This document shows, one piece after another, positions 32,422 to 38,904 of a DNA stretch of 42,846 bases; position 1 is the first letter of the stretch, and each line of letters begins with the position of its first letter. This stretch comes from a virus. Location: the IMG/VR virus record IMGVR_UViG_3300042010_000036, positions 1 to 42,846 of that record; one strand, written 5' to 3'. A program made the translations under genes and the position numbers. Under the pieces are notes generated by a model, which did no database searches, was not told where the DNA came from, and saw only the letters and a list, made by a program, of their open reading frames with translations.

Positions 32422-32979
32422 TTATTGAATATTCATTTCCAGCCGGGCGGCTGCGTGATTCTTCAGGAACTTGGTTTTCAGCGCCTGCTTCTGGTCGGCG
32501 TCGCCTCGGGTGTATGCGCCTGGGCGCCAAGTGCGCAGGTACAGATCGAACGCGTCGTCCGCATCACTGATGCTCGGCATCTTCAGCGGATCGGACCACA
32601 ACAGCAGGCGGGCAAAGCAGGCGGCCAGCACGTCGTTCTGTTCGATGGCATTCCAGCAGGTAATAGCGGCCGGCGTCACGTCCATCTTGAGGCAGATGTC
32701 GGCGATGAAATCGCTGGTGCTGTCATGGTTCAGCACGCCTTTCACGCCGCCGCCCAGCTCCATCTGCCAAAGGCTGCGGGCCGGCCCTTTGGCTGTGCGC
32801 GGGCCAACGATGTTTTCCGGCTTGGTCGTCTTGGTGCGCTTGACTACTTGATAGCGGCGCTCTTCAGGATCTTCCTGCTTCTGGATGACCAGCATCATCA
32901 GGCGTGCGCCGATGGTGTCCATGGTTGGCAGGTGCTCGGTCAGGGCGGTGCGGATTGCTGCGAGAACGATGGCGCTCAC
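32422..32979 (-). CDS. Candidate endolysin (lysozyme-like fold)
   Basis: This encodes 185 residues. The first ~25 residues are helical, then MMLVIQKQEDPEERRYQVV, followed by GPARSLWQMELGGGVKGVLNH, NDVLAACFARLLLWSDP and DLYLRTWRPGAYTRG. I recognise this as a phage protein family in which a glutamate ('QE...RRQ') is followed by 'GPARGFWQFE', the arrangement of lysozyme-superfamily active sites. This makes it the best endolysin candidate, supported by the Rz/Rz1 spanin genes just upstream. It has no signal peptide. An insert separates the glutamate from the GPAR segment, and activity is unproven. Confidence 0.5.
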   Translation of the reverse strand: MSAIVLAAIRTALTEHLPTMDTIGARLMMLVIQKQEDPEERRYQVVKRTKTTKPENIVGPRTAKGPARSLWQMELGGGVKGVLNHDSTSDFIADICLKMDVTPAAITCWNAIEQNDVLAACFARLLLWSDPLKMPSISDADDAFDLYLRTWRPGAYTRGDADQKQALKTKFLKNHAAARLEMNIQ

Positions 32980-33305
32980 GGTATCACCTCAAAAATTGGT
33001 TCTTGGTGGAATACGTCAACTGCGGGCTTCCGATTGTTGCTTTTCCTGTCAGGCTTCAAGTCGTCTGGCAGGTAATCTCCAAACAGCCAAACCATATTGG
33101 TCTTAACATGCGGCAGGACTATCGGGCGCATGCGCTTCACTAAGCACGGGTAATAAATATTCCATGCGACGCCGAGACTCATTGTCGGGTTAACCTTGCT
33201 CGGCTGTTTCCAGTCGATGATCGCGGCCTTGGCGTTGTCGAACATTTGCGCCAATTGTTCTTCGGTGATTGTTTCGGCGATGCGTCTTGCATCGGTCTTA
33301 TTCAT
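32976..33305 (-). CDS. Hypothetical protein in the lysis block
   Basis: This encodes 109 residues starting MNKTDARRIAETITEEQLAQ; the ATG at 33305 has GGAA upstream and overlaps the Rz1 stop by ATGA. The body (FDNAKAAIIDWKQPSKVNPTMSLGVAW..., split into short helices) resembles proteins often found next to the candidate endolysin family in Pseudomonas and Burkholderia phages. It is ATGA-coupled to that gene. Function unknown. Confidence 0.6.
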   Translation of the reverse strand: MNKTDARRIAETITEEQLAQMFDNAKAAIIDWKQPSKVNPTMSLGVAWNIYYPCLVKRMRPIVLPHVKTNMVWLFGDYLPDDLKPDRKSNNRKPAVDVFHQEPIFEVIP

Positions 33306-33598
33306 GGCTTGATTCCTTTGTGCCAGGTCTGCCACTCAATCAGCAGATTGCGGTTCTGGCGTGCGCATTGGTTGTTGTGGGTGACGGTGCCTATGTCGTC
33401 GGTGTCGTCCGGGTCAGTTCCTACCGGCAGGTAAAAGCACGGGGGCGCCAGCAGGCGCTGATCCGGTTTCGCTGGCTTCGGGCACTGTTTGATCGGTCCC
33501 GAATAGGCTTTCGTTGTAGAGCTGCAGCCAGTCATCAGAAAGCTTGCAAGAGCGATCACGCCAGCGGTCGCGATACTGGATAACCTTCTTTTCCACAT
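33302..33598 (-). CDS. Outer-membrane spanin lipoprotein (Rz1-like)
   Basis: This encodes 98 residues from the ATG at 33598: signal peptide SIATAGVIALASFLMTGC with the lipobox cysteine at 25. The mature part is proline-rich (IKQCPKPAKPDQRLLAPP), as in Rz1. It begins inside the Rz-like gene in another frame and runs past its end (185-base overlap), the usual nested arrangement. The mature lipoprotein should sit in the outer membrane and bind the inner spanin to fuse the membranes at lysis. Confidence 0.85.
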   Translation of the reverse strand: MWKRRLSSIATAGVIALASFLMTGCSSTTKAYSGPIKQCPKPAKPDQRLLAPPCFYLPVGTDPDDTDDIGTVTHNNQCARQNRNLLIEWQTWHKGIKP

Positions 33599-33854
33599 AA
33601 ACGGTTTCCTTCTGGTGCGCTTCCTGTTGTTCGTCAAGGCGCTGGGTTGATTGTTCGGTTGTGGCGTTATTCCTCGCTTCGGTAGCCATTCCCTCCTCGA
33701 ACTGAGCCTGCGCCGTTTCCTCCTGCTCGCCTTGGTAGGCCGCCATTGCCGACTCGCAGCGCCAGCCGCGTGCTATCCATCCAGCCGCAGCGCAGCCCAG
33801 TAGCACGGCAAGGATTGCCGCGGCCACCGCCAGGTACTTCGCTACCGGGTTCAT
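33414..33854 (-). CDS. Inner-membrane spanin (Rz-like)
   Basis: This encodes 146 residues. One N-terminal membrane anchor (residues ~6-28, YLAVAAAILAVLLGCAAAGW) is followed by a long charged helical periplasmic region (QEETAQAQFEEGMATEARNN, QRLDEQQEAHQKETVYVEKK). This is the standard i-spanin layout, and the Rz1-like gene is nested in its 3' part. The C-terminal tail (GSAPAGAPVLLPAGRN) is unlikely to be helical. ATGA overlap with the Arc-like gene upstream. Confidence 0.85.
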   Translation of the reverse strand: MNPVAKYLAVAAAILAVLLGCAAAGWIARGWRCESAMAAYQGEQEETAQAQFEEGMATEARNNATTEQSTQRLDEQQEAHQKETVYVEKKVIQYRDRWRDRSCKLSDDWLQLYNESLFGTDQTVPEASETGSAPAGAPVLLPAGRN

Positions 33855-34126
33855 TTCTCGACCGCCAGCAGGTTCAGCAGAGCCTTGCGCTTGTCACCGG
33901 TCAGCCGACGGAAAGCCTCAAGGGCGCGGATCTCTTCAGCGCTTTGCGCCAGCGGGCCAGAGTTCGGGACATGCGTTGCGTCGTCGATCAGCTTTTCCAG
34001 GGCGAGGACAATCTCTGAATTCATGCTGCGGTGATTGGTGCGCGCGATGGCCGCGACCTGTTCGCGCACACCGTCTGGCAGTCGGACAACAAACTTATCT
34101 GCGATACGGGATTCACCGTTGAACAT
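33851..34126 (-). CDS. Arc-like ribbon-helix-helix repressor
   Basis: This encodes 91 residues from the ATG at 34126 (GGAAGAGG upstream). Residues 6-47 (RIADKFVVRLPDGVREQVAA, then NHRSMNSEIVLALEKLI) match the Arc/Mnt family: beta strand FVVRLP for DNA contact and 'R(S)MNSEIV' at the start of helix B. It should bind palindromic operators as a dimer or tetramer. The palindromes at the promoter of its own operon (34578-34616) are obvious candidates. It is ATGA-coupled to the Rz gene. Confidence 0.85.
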   Translation of the reverse strand: MFNGESRIADKFVVRLPDGVREQVAAIARTNHRSMNSEIVLALEKLIDDATHVPNSGPLAQSAEEIRALEAFRRLTGDKRKALLNLLAVEK

Positions 34127-34337
34127 GTTGAACCTCTTCCTGTTGTGGATCGTTAAATGCGAAGCCGTGGCGCGCTGCGATCTGCTCGACTTCGGTCCGG
34201 CTGATGCCAAGCATGTTGGCTATTCGGCTGGCCGGTAGAGCTTCAGCCAGAGCCTTGATGCGTTCGGCGATATGGTTGTCACGCAAGGCCGAAGCCCTGC
34301 GCAGGTGTTTCATCGGGTTGAAGTTGGCAGCTGGCAT
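34113..34337 (-). CDS. Small helix-turn-helix protein
   Basis: This encodes 74 residues. Residues ~22-60 (IAERIKALAEALPASRIANM, LGISRTEVEQIAARHGFAF) form a plausible helix-turn-helix of the type used to sense promoter DNA. Its 3' end overlaps the Arc-like gene by 14 bases. Two DNA-binding proteins in a row, just after a palindrome-covered promoter, suggest they control this operon. Confidence 0.6.
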   Translation of the reverse strand: MPAANFNPMKHLRRASALRDNHIAERIKALAEALPASRIANMLGISRTEVEQIAARHGFAFNDPQQEEVQHVQR

Positions 34338-34339
34338 AG

Positions 34340-34561
34340 CTAGACCCCCTCAGTTCCTTTTCCAATCAGCAGGGTGCGCAGACCTTCATCGTCCGGCGCA
34401 CTGATCACGCCGTTTTCGGCAAGGGCCAGGATGATTTCGGTAACGCCTCTGCGCTTAACGCCGGCAGCTTCCTGAATGGCCTTGGCACTGATAGCGCCGC
34501 CATTCATCACATGGTCATAGGCACGCTCGTAAGGCGTAGGCTCTCGGTCTTGAAGGGTCAT
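34340..34561 (-). CDS. Small winged-helix-like protein, first gene of the operon
   Basis: This encodes 73 residues from the ATG at 34561 (MTLQDREPTPYERAYDHVMN). The middle (GAISAKAIQEAAGVKRRGVT, EIILALAENGVISAPD) looks like a short winged helix. It is the first gene after the promoter at 34598-34626, with a leader of about 30 bases. The next gene starts two bases after its stop. A regulatory role is possible; no family is recognised. Confidence 0.55.
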   Translation of the reverse strand: MTLQDREPTPYERAYDHVMNGGAISAKAIQEAAGVKRRGVTEIILALAENGVISAPDDEGLRTLLIGKGTEGV

Positions 34562-34577
34562 ATCTGTAAATCCCATT

Positions 34578-34616
34578 TTGTGATTTGACTGGCTGCCAGT
34601 ATCTTTGCCATCACAA
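34578..34616. promoter_or_regulatory. Nested palindromes (candidate operator) at the lysis/regulator promoter
   Basis: ACTGGC (34588-34593) and GCCAGT (34595-34600) form a perfect 13-bp palindrome with a one-base centre, overlapping the predicted start site and -10 box. Outside it, TTGTGAT (34578-34584) and ATCACAA (34610-34616) form a second perfect inverted repeat. Arc-type and helix-turn-helix proteins encoded just downstream could bind here. Confidence 0.5.
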
Positions 34617-34626
34617 CGACAGTCAA
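34598..34626 (-). promoter_or_regulatory. Promoter of the regulator and lysis block
   Basis: On the minus strand TTGACT (34621-34626), 17 bases and GATACT (34598-34603). The start would be near 34591, about 30 bases upstream of the ATG at 34561. The -10 box overlaps the palindromes described at 34578-34616. Confidence 0.6.
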
Positions 34627-34662
34627 CTACTTCGCCAGCATTATTTTCATGCTTGCCATCAT

Positions 34663-34953
34663 CTAGATGAGTGTCTTGGTCAGCTCAAGCAGCTCGGCTT
34701 CGGTGCCGAACGCTTCGATGAAAGCGTTTTTCGATCCGTGGATGCTGGGCACTGAGAGCCCGGCGGTTCCGCGGTGGTGGGCTGGGCAAAGTGGCAACGC
34801 GTCGAAGTGGCTAGACTTTCGCCCCATGCCAGTGCCAGCGCGGATATGGTGGATTTCACAGGGTGCTTCAGGGAAGCCAAGTAAATGGCAGCAAATGCAT
34901 CCGAAAGATGAAAGTCTGCCAAGGTGCATCCTTTCTGATTTATTTTTCGACAT
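34663..34953 (-). CDS. ref: Ref-like RecA-dependent nuclease (replaced 5' end)
   Basis: This encodes 96 residues. C19, C21 and C22 (GCICCHL), then CEIHHIRAG (33-40), HFDALPLCPAHHRG (49-62) and SIHGSKNAFIEAFG (70-83) match the Ref nuclease family of phage P1, an HNH-type zinc-binding enzyme that nicks DNA in RecA-made joints. The start overlaps the HNH homing-endonuclease stop by 14 bases. The first ~25 codons are A+T-rich and unlike the rest. A second, older ref start survives as a 15-codon stub at 35691-35738. The catalytic core is complete, so it is probably active. Confidence 0.75.
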   Translation of the reverse strand: MSKNKSERMHLGRLSSFGCICCHLLGFPEAPCEIHHIRAGTGMGRKSSHFDALPLCPAHHRGTAGLSVPSIHGSKNAFIEAFGTEAELLELTKTLI

Positions 34954-35623
34954 GAGTCCATGTCCTCCCATTTTTTATTGCGCTGATGCAGGATTGCGAT
35001 ACACCAAAAAATGCGGCTATTGATCTGTTTGTAGCGCCGGATTCGATAAGTAGCTTTATTTCTTTAACCGATTCATCGGTCAATTTAGATTGAGCGTTAT
35101 CGTTTCCTTTGTGCCATTTCCCGCGATTGGCATCGGACATGTCCTTCATGTTCTGTAGCTGGTCGCCGACGTACAGATGATCAGGGTTGATGCAGGGTCT
35201 GTTATTGCATTTATGGTTTATCTGCATGCCTTCAGGTATATCTCCCTTGAAAACCATCCAAGATGCCCTGTGCGCTTGCTCAAGCCTTCCATTTAATCCT
35301 GCAACGCCGTAACCATTTTTCCTAAACTTTGACCATTCCCAGCATCCAGTCGCGCTAATCTCTACGGATGACATAAGCCTAGATCTGTCATCGCCTATGA
35401 TGACCTTCGTGGCATGTATGTCTCCGTATCTAATTAATCGGGTGTAGTGTTTTGCGCAGAGTCCTTTAGCCTTTGTTGGCGAACCGCACCCAGGTGCAGA
35501 GCAAGGCATTGCCTGATATGGGTCGGCCGTTGTGCCTGACGACCTAATCCGCTGGTAATGCTTCTTGCATAACCCCTTTGCGTAATTCGACTTTCCGCAC
35601 CCCTTTACACTGCACTCGCTCAT
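34940..35623 (-). CDS. Free-standing HNH homing endonuclease
   Basis: This encodes 227 residues from the ATG at 35623 (CAGGGCAAATT upstream). Two small CxxxxC...CxxHY zinc motifs lie at residues 4-23 and 41-60. The HNH_3-type core runs ~95-160 (ATGCWEWSKFRKNGYG, AHRASWMVFKGDIPEG, INHKCNNRPCINPDHL). A helix-turn-helix follows at the C-terminus (~180-222, KEIKLLIESGATNRSIAAFF). The local base composition is A+T-rich (19 of 60 G+C at 35041-35100), unlike the neighbours. It sits between the ref remnant and the re-started ref gene, consistent with recent insertion. Confidence 0.85.
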   Translation of the reverse strand: MSECSVKGCGKSNYAKGLCKKHYQRIRSSGTTADPYQAMPCSAPGCGSPTKAKGLCAKHYTRLIRYGDIHATKVIIGDDRSRLMSSVEISATGCWEWSKFRKNGYGVAGLNGRLEQAHRASWMVFKGDIPEGMQINHKCNNRPCINPDHLYVGDQLQNMKDMSDANRGKWHKGNDNAQSKLTDESVKEIKLLIESGATNRSIAAFFGVSQSCISAIKNGRTWTHVEK

Positions 35624-35690
35624 AATTTGCCCTGACCTAGCTAGCTGTTCGGACATCTTAGCGCAGCTGCAAATCTGTGCAATACGTAAA

Positions 35691-35738
35691 TTACAGCGCG
35701 GCGACTTTGTTCAGATGAAGCTTTTCGGCCTTGGTCAT
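35691..35738 (-). pseudogene. 5' remnant of the original ref gene
   Basis: This is a 15-codon frame (MTKAEKLHLNKVAAL, stop) whose ATG overlaps the NinB stop. Its residues align with the start of the downstream Ref protein (KAEKLHLNKVAAL with KSERMHLGRLSSF), with conserved H-L and basic positions. Its codons are GC-rich like the rest of the phage. It is best read as the 5' end of the pre-insertion ref gene, cut off where the endonuclease cassette entered. Confidence 0.65.
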
Positions 35739-36151
35739 CAGTAGCGCCCATCCCAGTGATCTTTCTGCGTCCATTTCACATCATGCTCAGCGCCGAACGC
35801 CTGAACCCATTCGATCAGCTCGGCGCACTTCTTCATACTGAGCTTGCTGGTGGGTTCGTAAAGTACATCCACGCCCTTGCCGTCGATGGCCGGGATCATC
35901 TGAATCGATTCCCCGCGCTCGCGCAGCCAAGCTGCCGTGCAGAGACGCTTCCAGATGGTCACGTCCCACTTCATACCGGCGTGTTCAACTTGGCGGGCGA
36001 TATCGGCCAAACAAGCGTGTAACTTCTTGTTCTGCTCGGCGCTGCGGTCCTCACCGGTGACAACGACCTTCTTCGGCTTCGACAGATCCAAGCCGGTCAG
36101 GTATCCGATCAGGCGTGCACGGTCGGCATCTGTGGCCAGCTTGAAGTCCAT
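35738..36151 (-). CDS. ninB: NinB-like recombination mediator
   Basis: This encodes 137 residues. RSAEQNKKLHACLADIARQV, then MKWDVTIWKRLCTAAWLRER, IQMIPAIDGKGVDVLYEPTS and KKCAELIEWVQAFGAEHDV are the full conserved series of the lambda NinB (Orf) family, a single-strand-binding-protein partner that helps load recombinases. Its stop codon overlaps the ATG of the ref remnant. It lies in line with exonuclease and annealing-protein genes. Confidence 0.9.
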   Translation of the reverse strand: MDFKLATDADRARLIGYLTGLDLSKPKKVVVTGEDRSAEQNKKLHACLADIARQVEHAGMKWDVTIWKRLCTAAWLRERGESIQMIPAIDGKGVDVLYEPTSKLSMKKCAELIEWVQAFGAEHDVKWTQKDHWDGRY

Positions 36152-36153
36152 TG

Positions 36154-36774
36154 TCAGATCCCCAGCACGCGGTTCATGCGGTCTTCAAGGATCTCGTAGA
36201 AGGTCTTCACCCGCTCGGACATCTTGCGGATCATCGCCTCGTCGCGATACATACGCTTGATGAACAGCGGCATGCCTGGGCAATAGCTGATGAAGTCGAT
36301 CCACTCGCGATCCGAAAGCCACAGGCCGCCCTGGCATTGCGCGACATGTTCATTCGGGACGGCATCGGAAAGGATGATGTCGACCTGAAACTTCGGCAGC
36401 TTGGTTTTGATCTCATTCAGGCCCTCAGCGCCAACCAATGAATCCGGGCTGTAGCCACACCCGTGGTTGAGGATGATCGCCACTTGATCACATTCCAAGT
36501 CGGTTTGTGCCAGGTACAGGGCGCGGGCCTTCGGTTCCAGTTCATGGCCGCGCTCGGTGTGCTTGTTGCCTTCAAACGCATCAGCCGATTCGCCGGTGAT
36601 GCGCTCGCCGATTAAGATGTTCATGTAGGTGATGGCGCCAGCCCCAAAGCCGGCGATGCCTTTTCCATCCACCAGCAGGCTCTGGATCTCGGACATAGTG
36701 ACAATGCCGGCGCGCAGTGCGTGCCACTCGGCGGATCCTTGTTCCAGGTCGCGGATGATCCTAGGGATGCTCAT
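36154..36774 (-). CDS. YqaJ / lambda-type exonuclease
   Basis: This encodes 206 residues. DLEQGSAEWHALRAGIVTMSEI (residues 9-30), GHELEPKARALYLAQT (76-91), then D111 in GYSPDSLVG, E121 and K123 in LNEIKTK give the YqaJ/PD-(D/E)XK active site. The enzyme should degrade one strand 5' to 3' from DNA ends, leaving single-stranded DNA for the ERF protein encoded just upstream (ATGA-coupled). Confidence 0.9.
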   Translation of the reverse strand: MSIPRIIRDLEQGSAEWHALRAGIVTMSEIQSLLVDGKGIAGFGAGAITYMNILIGERITGESADAFEGNKHTERGHELEPKARALYLAQTDLECDQVAIILNHGCGYSPDSLVGAEGLNEIKTKLPKFQVDIILSDAVPNEHVAQCQGGLWLSDREWIDFISYCPGMPLFIKRMYRDEAMIRKMSERVKTFYEILEDRMNRVLGI

Positions 36775-37538
36775 TTGGCATCTCCTTGCTGCGCCGACTT
36801 AGCGGCCTTGGAGATTGAGTTGTTCAGGCCAGCGACTACGCCGTCAAATGCCGACTTCGCGATCTGGCCCGGGTCGCCATACATCTTTTCGAAGTTGGCG
36901 TGGACGGCCTCGCTGCACTTGTCCAGAAGCCCCTGGACCTGACGGGCCTGCGCTGGCGTGATCAGCGGATCGATCTGCTCCTTGTACCCATCGTTGTCAT
37001 TGTCGTCGCCGCTGGTGATGTTCAGAAGGGCGCACATGACGTACCGCTTGCCGTAGGTGGTGGTAGATCCAACTTCCTGCACAGCGCTGCGCTGGGCGCC
37101 TTTATCAAGGGGTAAAATCATTTCGGTTTCTTCGCGGTGACCGGCTTTATGCATCAGAATCCCGATGATCTTTACGGCGCCGTCGTTGTTTTTTACCTTG
37201 AAAGACACGCCAAAACCGAACTTGGCCATGACCGGGCGCACCGCATAATTGATGTCGTCCAGGTCGGCATACATCTTTTTCGTGTGCGTGTTCTGCGTGC
37301 GCTTCTCGACCGAAGGCATTTCGCATTGCATTTCAGCGAACGCTGCGTTGAAGGCTTCGAGCGCGCTCTTTGCTTCCATACGTTCTTGCAGCGCCATCAG
37401 ACGCTCCAGCTTTTCCATGTCGCAGCGTGGGTCGAGGGCGAGCCGGCTGATGGTAGCCAGCATGCTGACCTCTTGGCCTTGATGCTGGATGGCTACAGCC
37501 TGATGCCGCTCTTCCGGCATGATGATTTCTTGTGACAT
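36771..37538 (-). CDS. erf: ERF-family single-strand annealing protein
   Basis: This encodes 255 residues from the ATG at 37538 (AAGG upstream). The core ALEAFNAAFAEMQCEMPSVE, then THTKKMYADLDDINYAVRPV, MAKFGFGVSFKVKNNDGAVK and GSTTTYGKRYVMCALLNITS is the ERF signature. ERF proteins form rings that anneal complementary single strands, working with the exonuclease next to it. The C-terminus (SKAAKSAQQGDAK) may contact partner proteins. It follows the coiled-coil gene by 10 bases. Confidence 0.9.
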   Translation of the reverse strand: MSQEIIMPEERHQAVAIQHQGQEVSMLATISRLALDPRCDMEKLERLMALQERMEAKSALEAFNAAFAEMQCEMPSVEKRTQNTHTKKMYADLDDINYAVRPVMAKFGFGVSFKVKNNDGAVKIIGILMHKAGHREETEMILPLDKGAQRSAVQEVGSTTTYGKRYVMCALLNITSGDDNDNDGYKEQIDPLITPAQARQVQGLLDKCSEAVHANFEKMYGDPGQIAKSAFDGVVAGLNNSISKAAKSAQQGDAK

Positions 37539-37548
37539 GTTCAAGGCC

Positions 37549-38616
37549 TTAGAAGTTGATGGTGACGTTCGGGACTTCGCCGCGGGCAATCTTCAGAACG
37601 ATCGCCTTGGCCAGTTCTTCGCTGATGTTCATGCCGACGAATGCCTCTTTGGCGGCCTTGAGCACCTTGCTTTTGTGTGCGGTGTCGGCCAGGCGCAGTG
37701 CGGATTGACGATCCTGCTCGGCCTTCTCGTCGGCCTGGCGCTGGCGTTCGGCTTGCGCGGCCTGTTCAGCCCGTGCCGCTGAATCTCGCTCGGCCTGCTC
37801 GGCGCGCTGGTTGGCTTCCAGCTTCTCGCGTTCGGCCTTTTCGGCTTGCAGCTTCAGGCCCTGCTCGCGACGTTCGGCGGCGGCTTGTTCATCCTTAACG
37901 CGCTTGGCTTCAGCATCACGTTCACGCTGAGCCTTCTCTTCAGCTTCGCGGGTGGCCTGCTCGGCGGCTTCGCGGGCAATACGTTCTTCACGGTCTTTCT
38001 GCTCGCGCGCTTCAGCCTCGGCGCGATGCTTGGCCAGCTCAGCCTGATCGGCTTCGAACTTCTCACGCTTTGCCAGTTGCGCGGCCAGCGATTCAACGGC
38101 AGCAGCCTTGGCGCGATGGGCTTCAGCTTCGAACTCTTCCCAATTTTCGCCGACAATAAAGCCTTGCACCTTTTCCAGCGTGGCTTTCAGCTCCGCCGAA
38201 TCCAGGTCGGCATTCTCGGTGGCGCGCAGCTTGAACCAGTCGATGCCATTTTGCAGCTTGGCCACGCGCGCGGCCTCGGCATCCTCCCAGTCGTCAAGAG
38301 GCTTACGCACCTCGTCCTTCCAGGTATCGAGCAAATCGCGCATACGCTTGCGCTCGGCGTCGATCAGCTTCGGGACTTCCTTCAGATCTGCCACCAGCTT
38401 CTTGCCGACATCGTCCAGCGCGGTCTTGGAGCGGGCAACCTTGTGCGCAATCGAAGCAATCGCATCGCGCCCTTTTTTTGTGGTGATATCAGGAATGAAT
38501 CCGTCGATCTCTGCGCGGATCTGCGCCAGGTACGGATCAAGGCCTTGCGCAGCACTGAACACGGCCAGAGCGTTTTCCTTGGTTGGAACTGTTGCGATTT
38601 CGGTCTTGCTGGTCAT
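37549..38616 (-). CDS. Long coiled-coil protein of the recombination operon
   Basis: This encodes 355 residues, first gene after the promoter at 38661-38689. The N-terminal ~130 residues are globular (FSAAQGLDPYLAQIRAEIDG, VARSKTALDDVGKKLVADLK). Residues ~165-310 form a very charged A, E, R and Q-rich continuous helix resembling TolA-type linkers but without a membrane anchor. The C-terminus (AFVGMNISEELAKAIVLKIA) is short and folded. Genes of this type commonly precede exonuclease and annealing-protein genes in Pseudomonas phages. A structural or regulatory role in recombination is likely but unproven. Confidence 0.75.
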   Translation of the reverse strand: MTSKTEIATVPTKENALAVFSAAQGLDPYLAQIRAEIDGFIPDITTKKGRDAIASIAHKVARSKTALDDVGKKLVADLKEVPKLIDAERKRMRDLLDTWKDEVRKPLDDWEDAEAARVAKLQNGIDWFKLRATENADLDSAELKATLEKVQGFIVGENWEEFEAEAHRAKAAAVESLAAQLAKREKFEADQAELAKHRAEAEAREQKDREERIAREAAEQATREAEEKAQRERDAEAKRVKDEQAAAERREQGLKLQAEKAEREKLEANQRAEQAERDSAARAEQAAQAERQRQADEKAEQDRQSALRLADTAHKSKVLKAAKEAFVGMNISEELAKAIVLKIARGEVPNVTINF

Positions 38617-38660
38617 TCGATAATCCCCATTATCAGGCGCCGGGTTGGCGCTGCGTTGCC

Positions 38661-38689
38661 ACTATAATTGCCACCACAAATGATGGCAA
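38661..38689 (-). promoter_or_regulatory. Promoter of the recombination operon
   Basis: On the minus strand TTGCCA (38684-38689), 17 bases and TATAGT (38661-38666), five of six matches in each box. The start would be near 38654, about 38 bases before the ATG at 38616. It begins just after the stop of the 69-aa gene. Confidence 0.7.
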
Positions 38690-38691
38690 TT
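38666..38691. promoter_or_regulatory. Candidate operator over the recombination promoter
   Basis: AATTGCCA (38666-38673) and TGGCAATT (38684-38691) form a perfect 8-bp inverted repeat with a 10-base centre that itself has two further pairs. It covers the -35 box and reaches the -10 box. A third copy of the half-site, TTGCCAC, lies at 38656-38662. A repressor bound here would block the promoter. Confidence 0.55.
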
Positions 38692-38694
38692 GTT

Positions 38695-38904
38695 TTATTC
38701 GATTCCGGCAGAAAAAACGTCGTGCATGGTGCGGCTCATGGTTTCGATGGCGCGCTTGAACAGCATCACGCGGTCGATGGCCCTGGCCCAGCGCTGGCGC
38801 TCGATGATTTCGAATAACTCAAGGTCGCCGCGCTTGCAGGAGAGCACGTAGTAGTTTTCTCGCTGGGTACATTCCCAGGTAATCACCTGGGCCTTCTTGT
38901 TCAT
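38695..38904 (-). CDS. Small early protein, unknown
   Basis: This encodes 69 residues (MNKKAQVITWECTQRENYYV, LSCKRGDLELFEIIERQRWA...). Mixed beta then helical; tryptophan and arginine-rich. The start overlaps the end of the 342-aa gene (ATGA). No family is recognised. It is the last gene of the early-left block before the recombination promoter. Confidence 0.6.
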   Translation of the reverse strand: MNKKAQVITWECTQRENYYVLSCKRGDLELFEIIERQRWARAIDRVMLFKRAIETMSRTMHDVFSAGIE

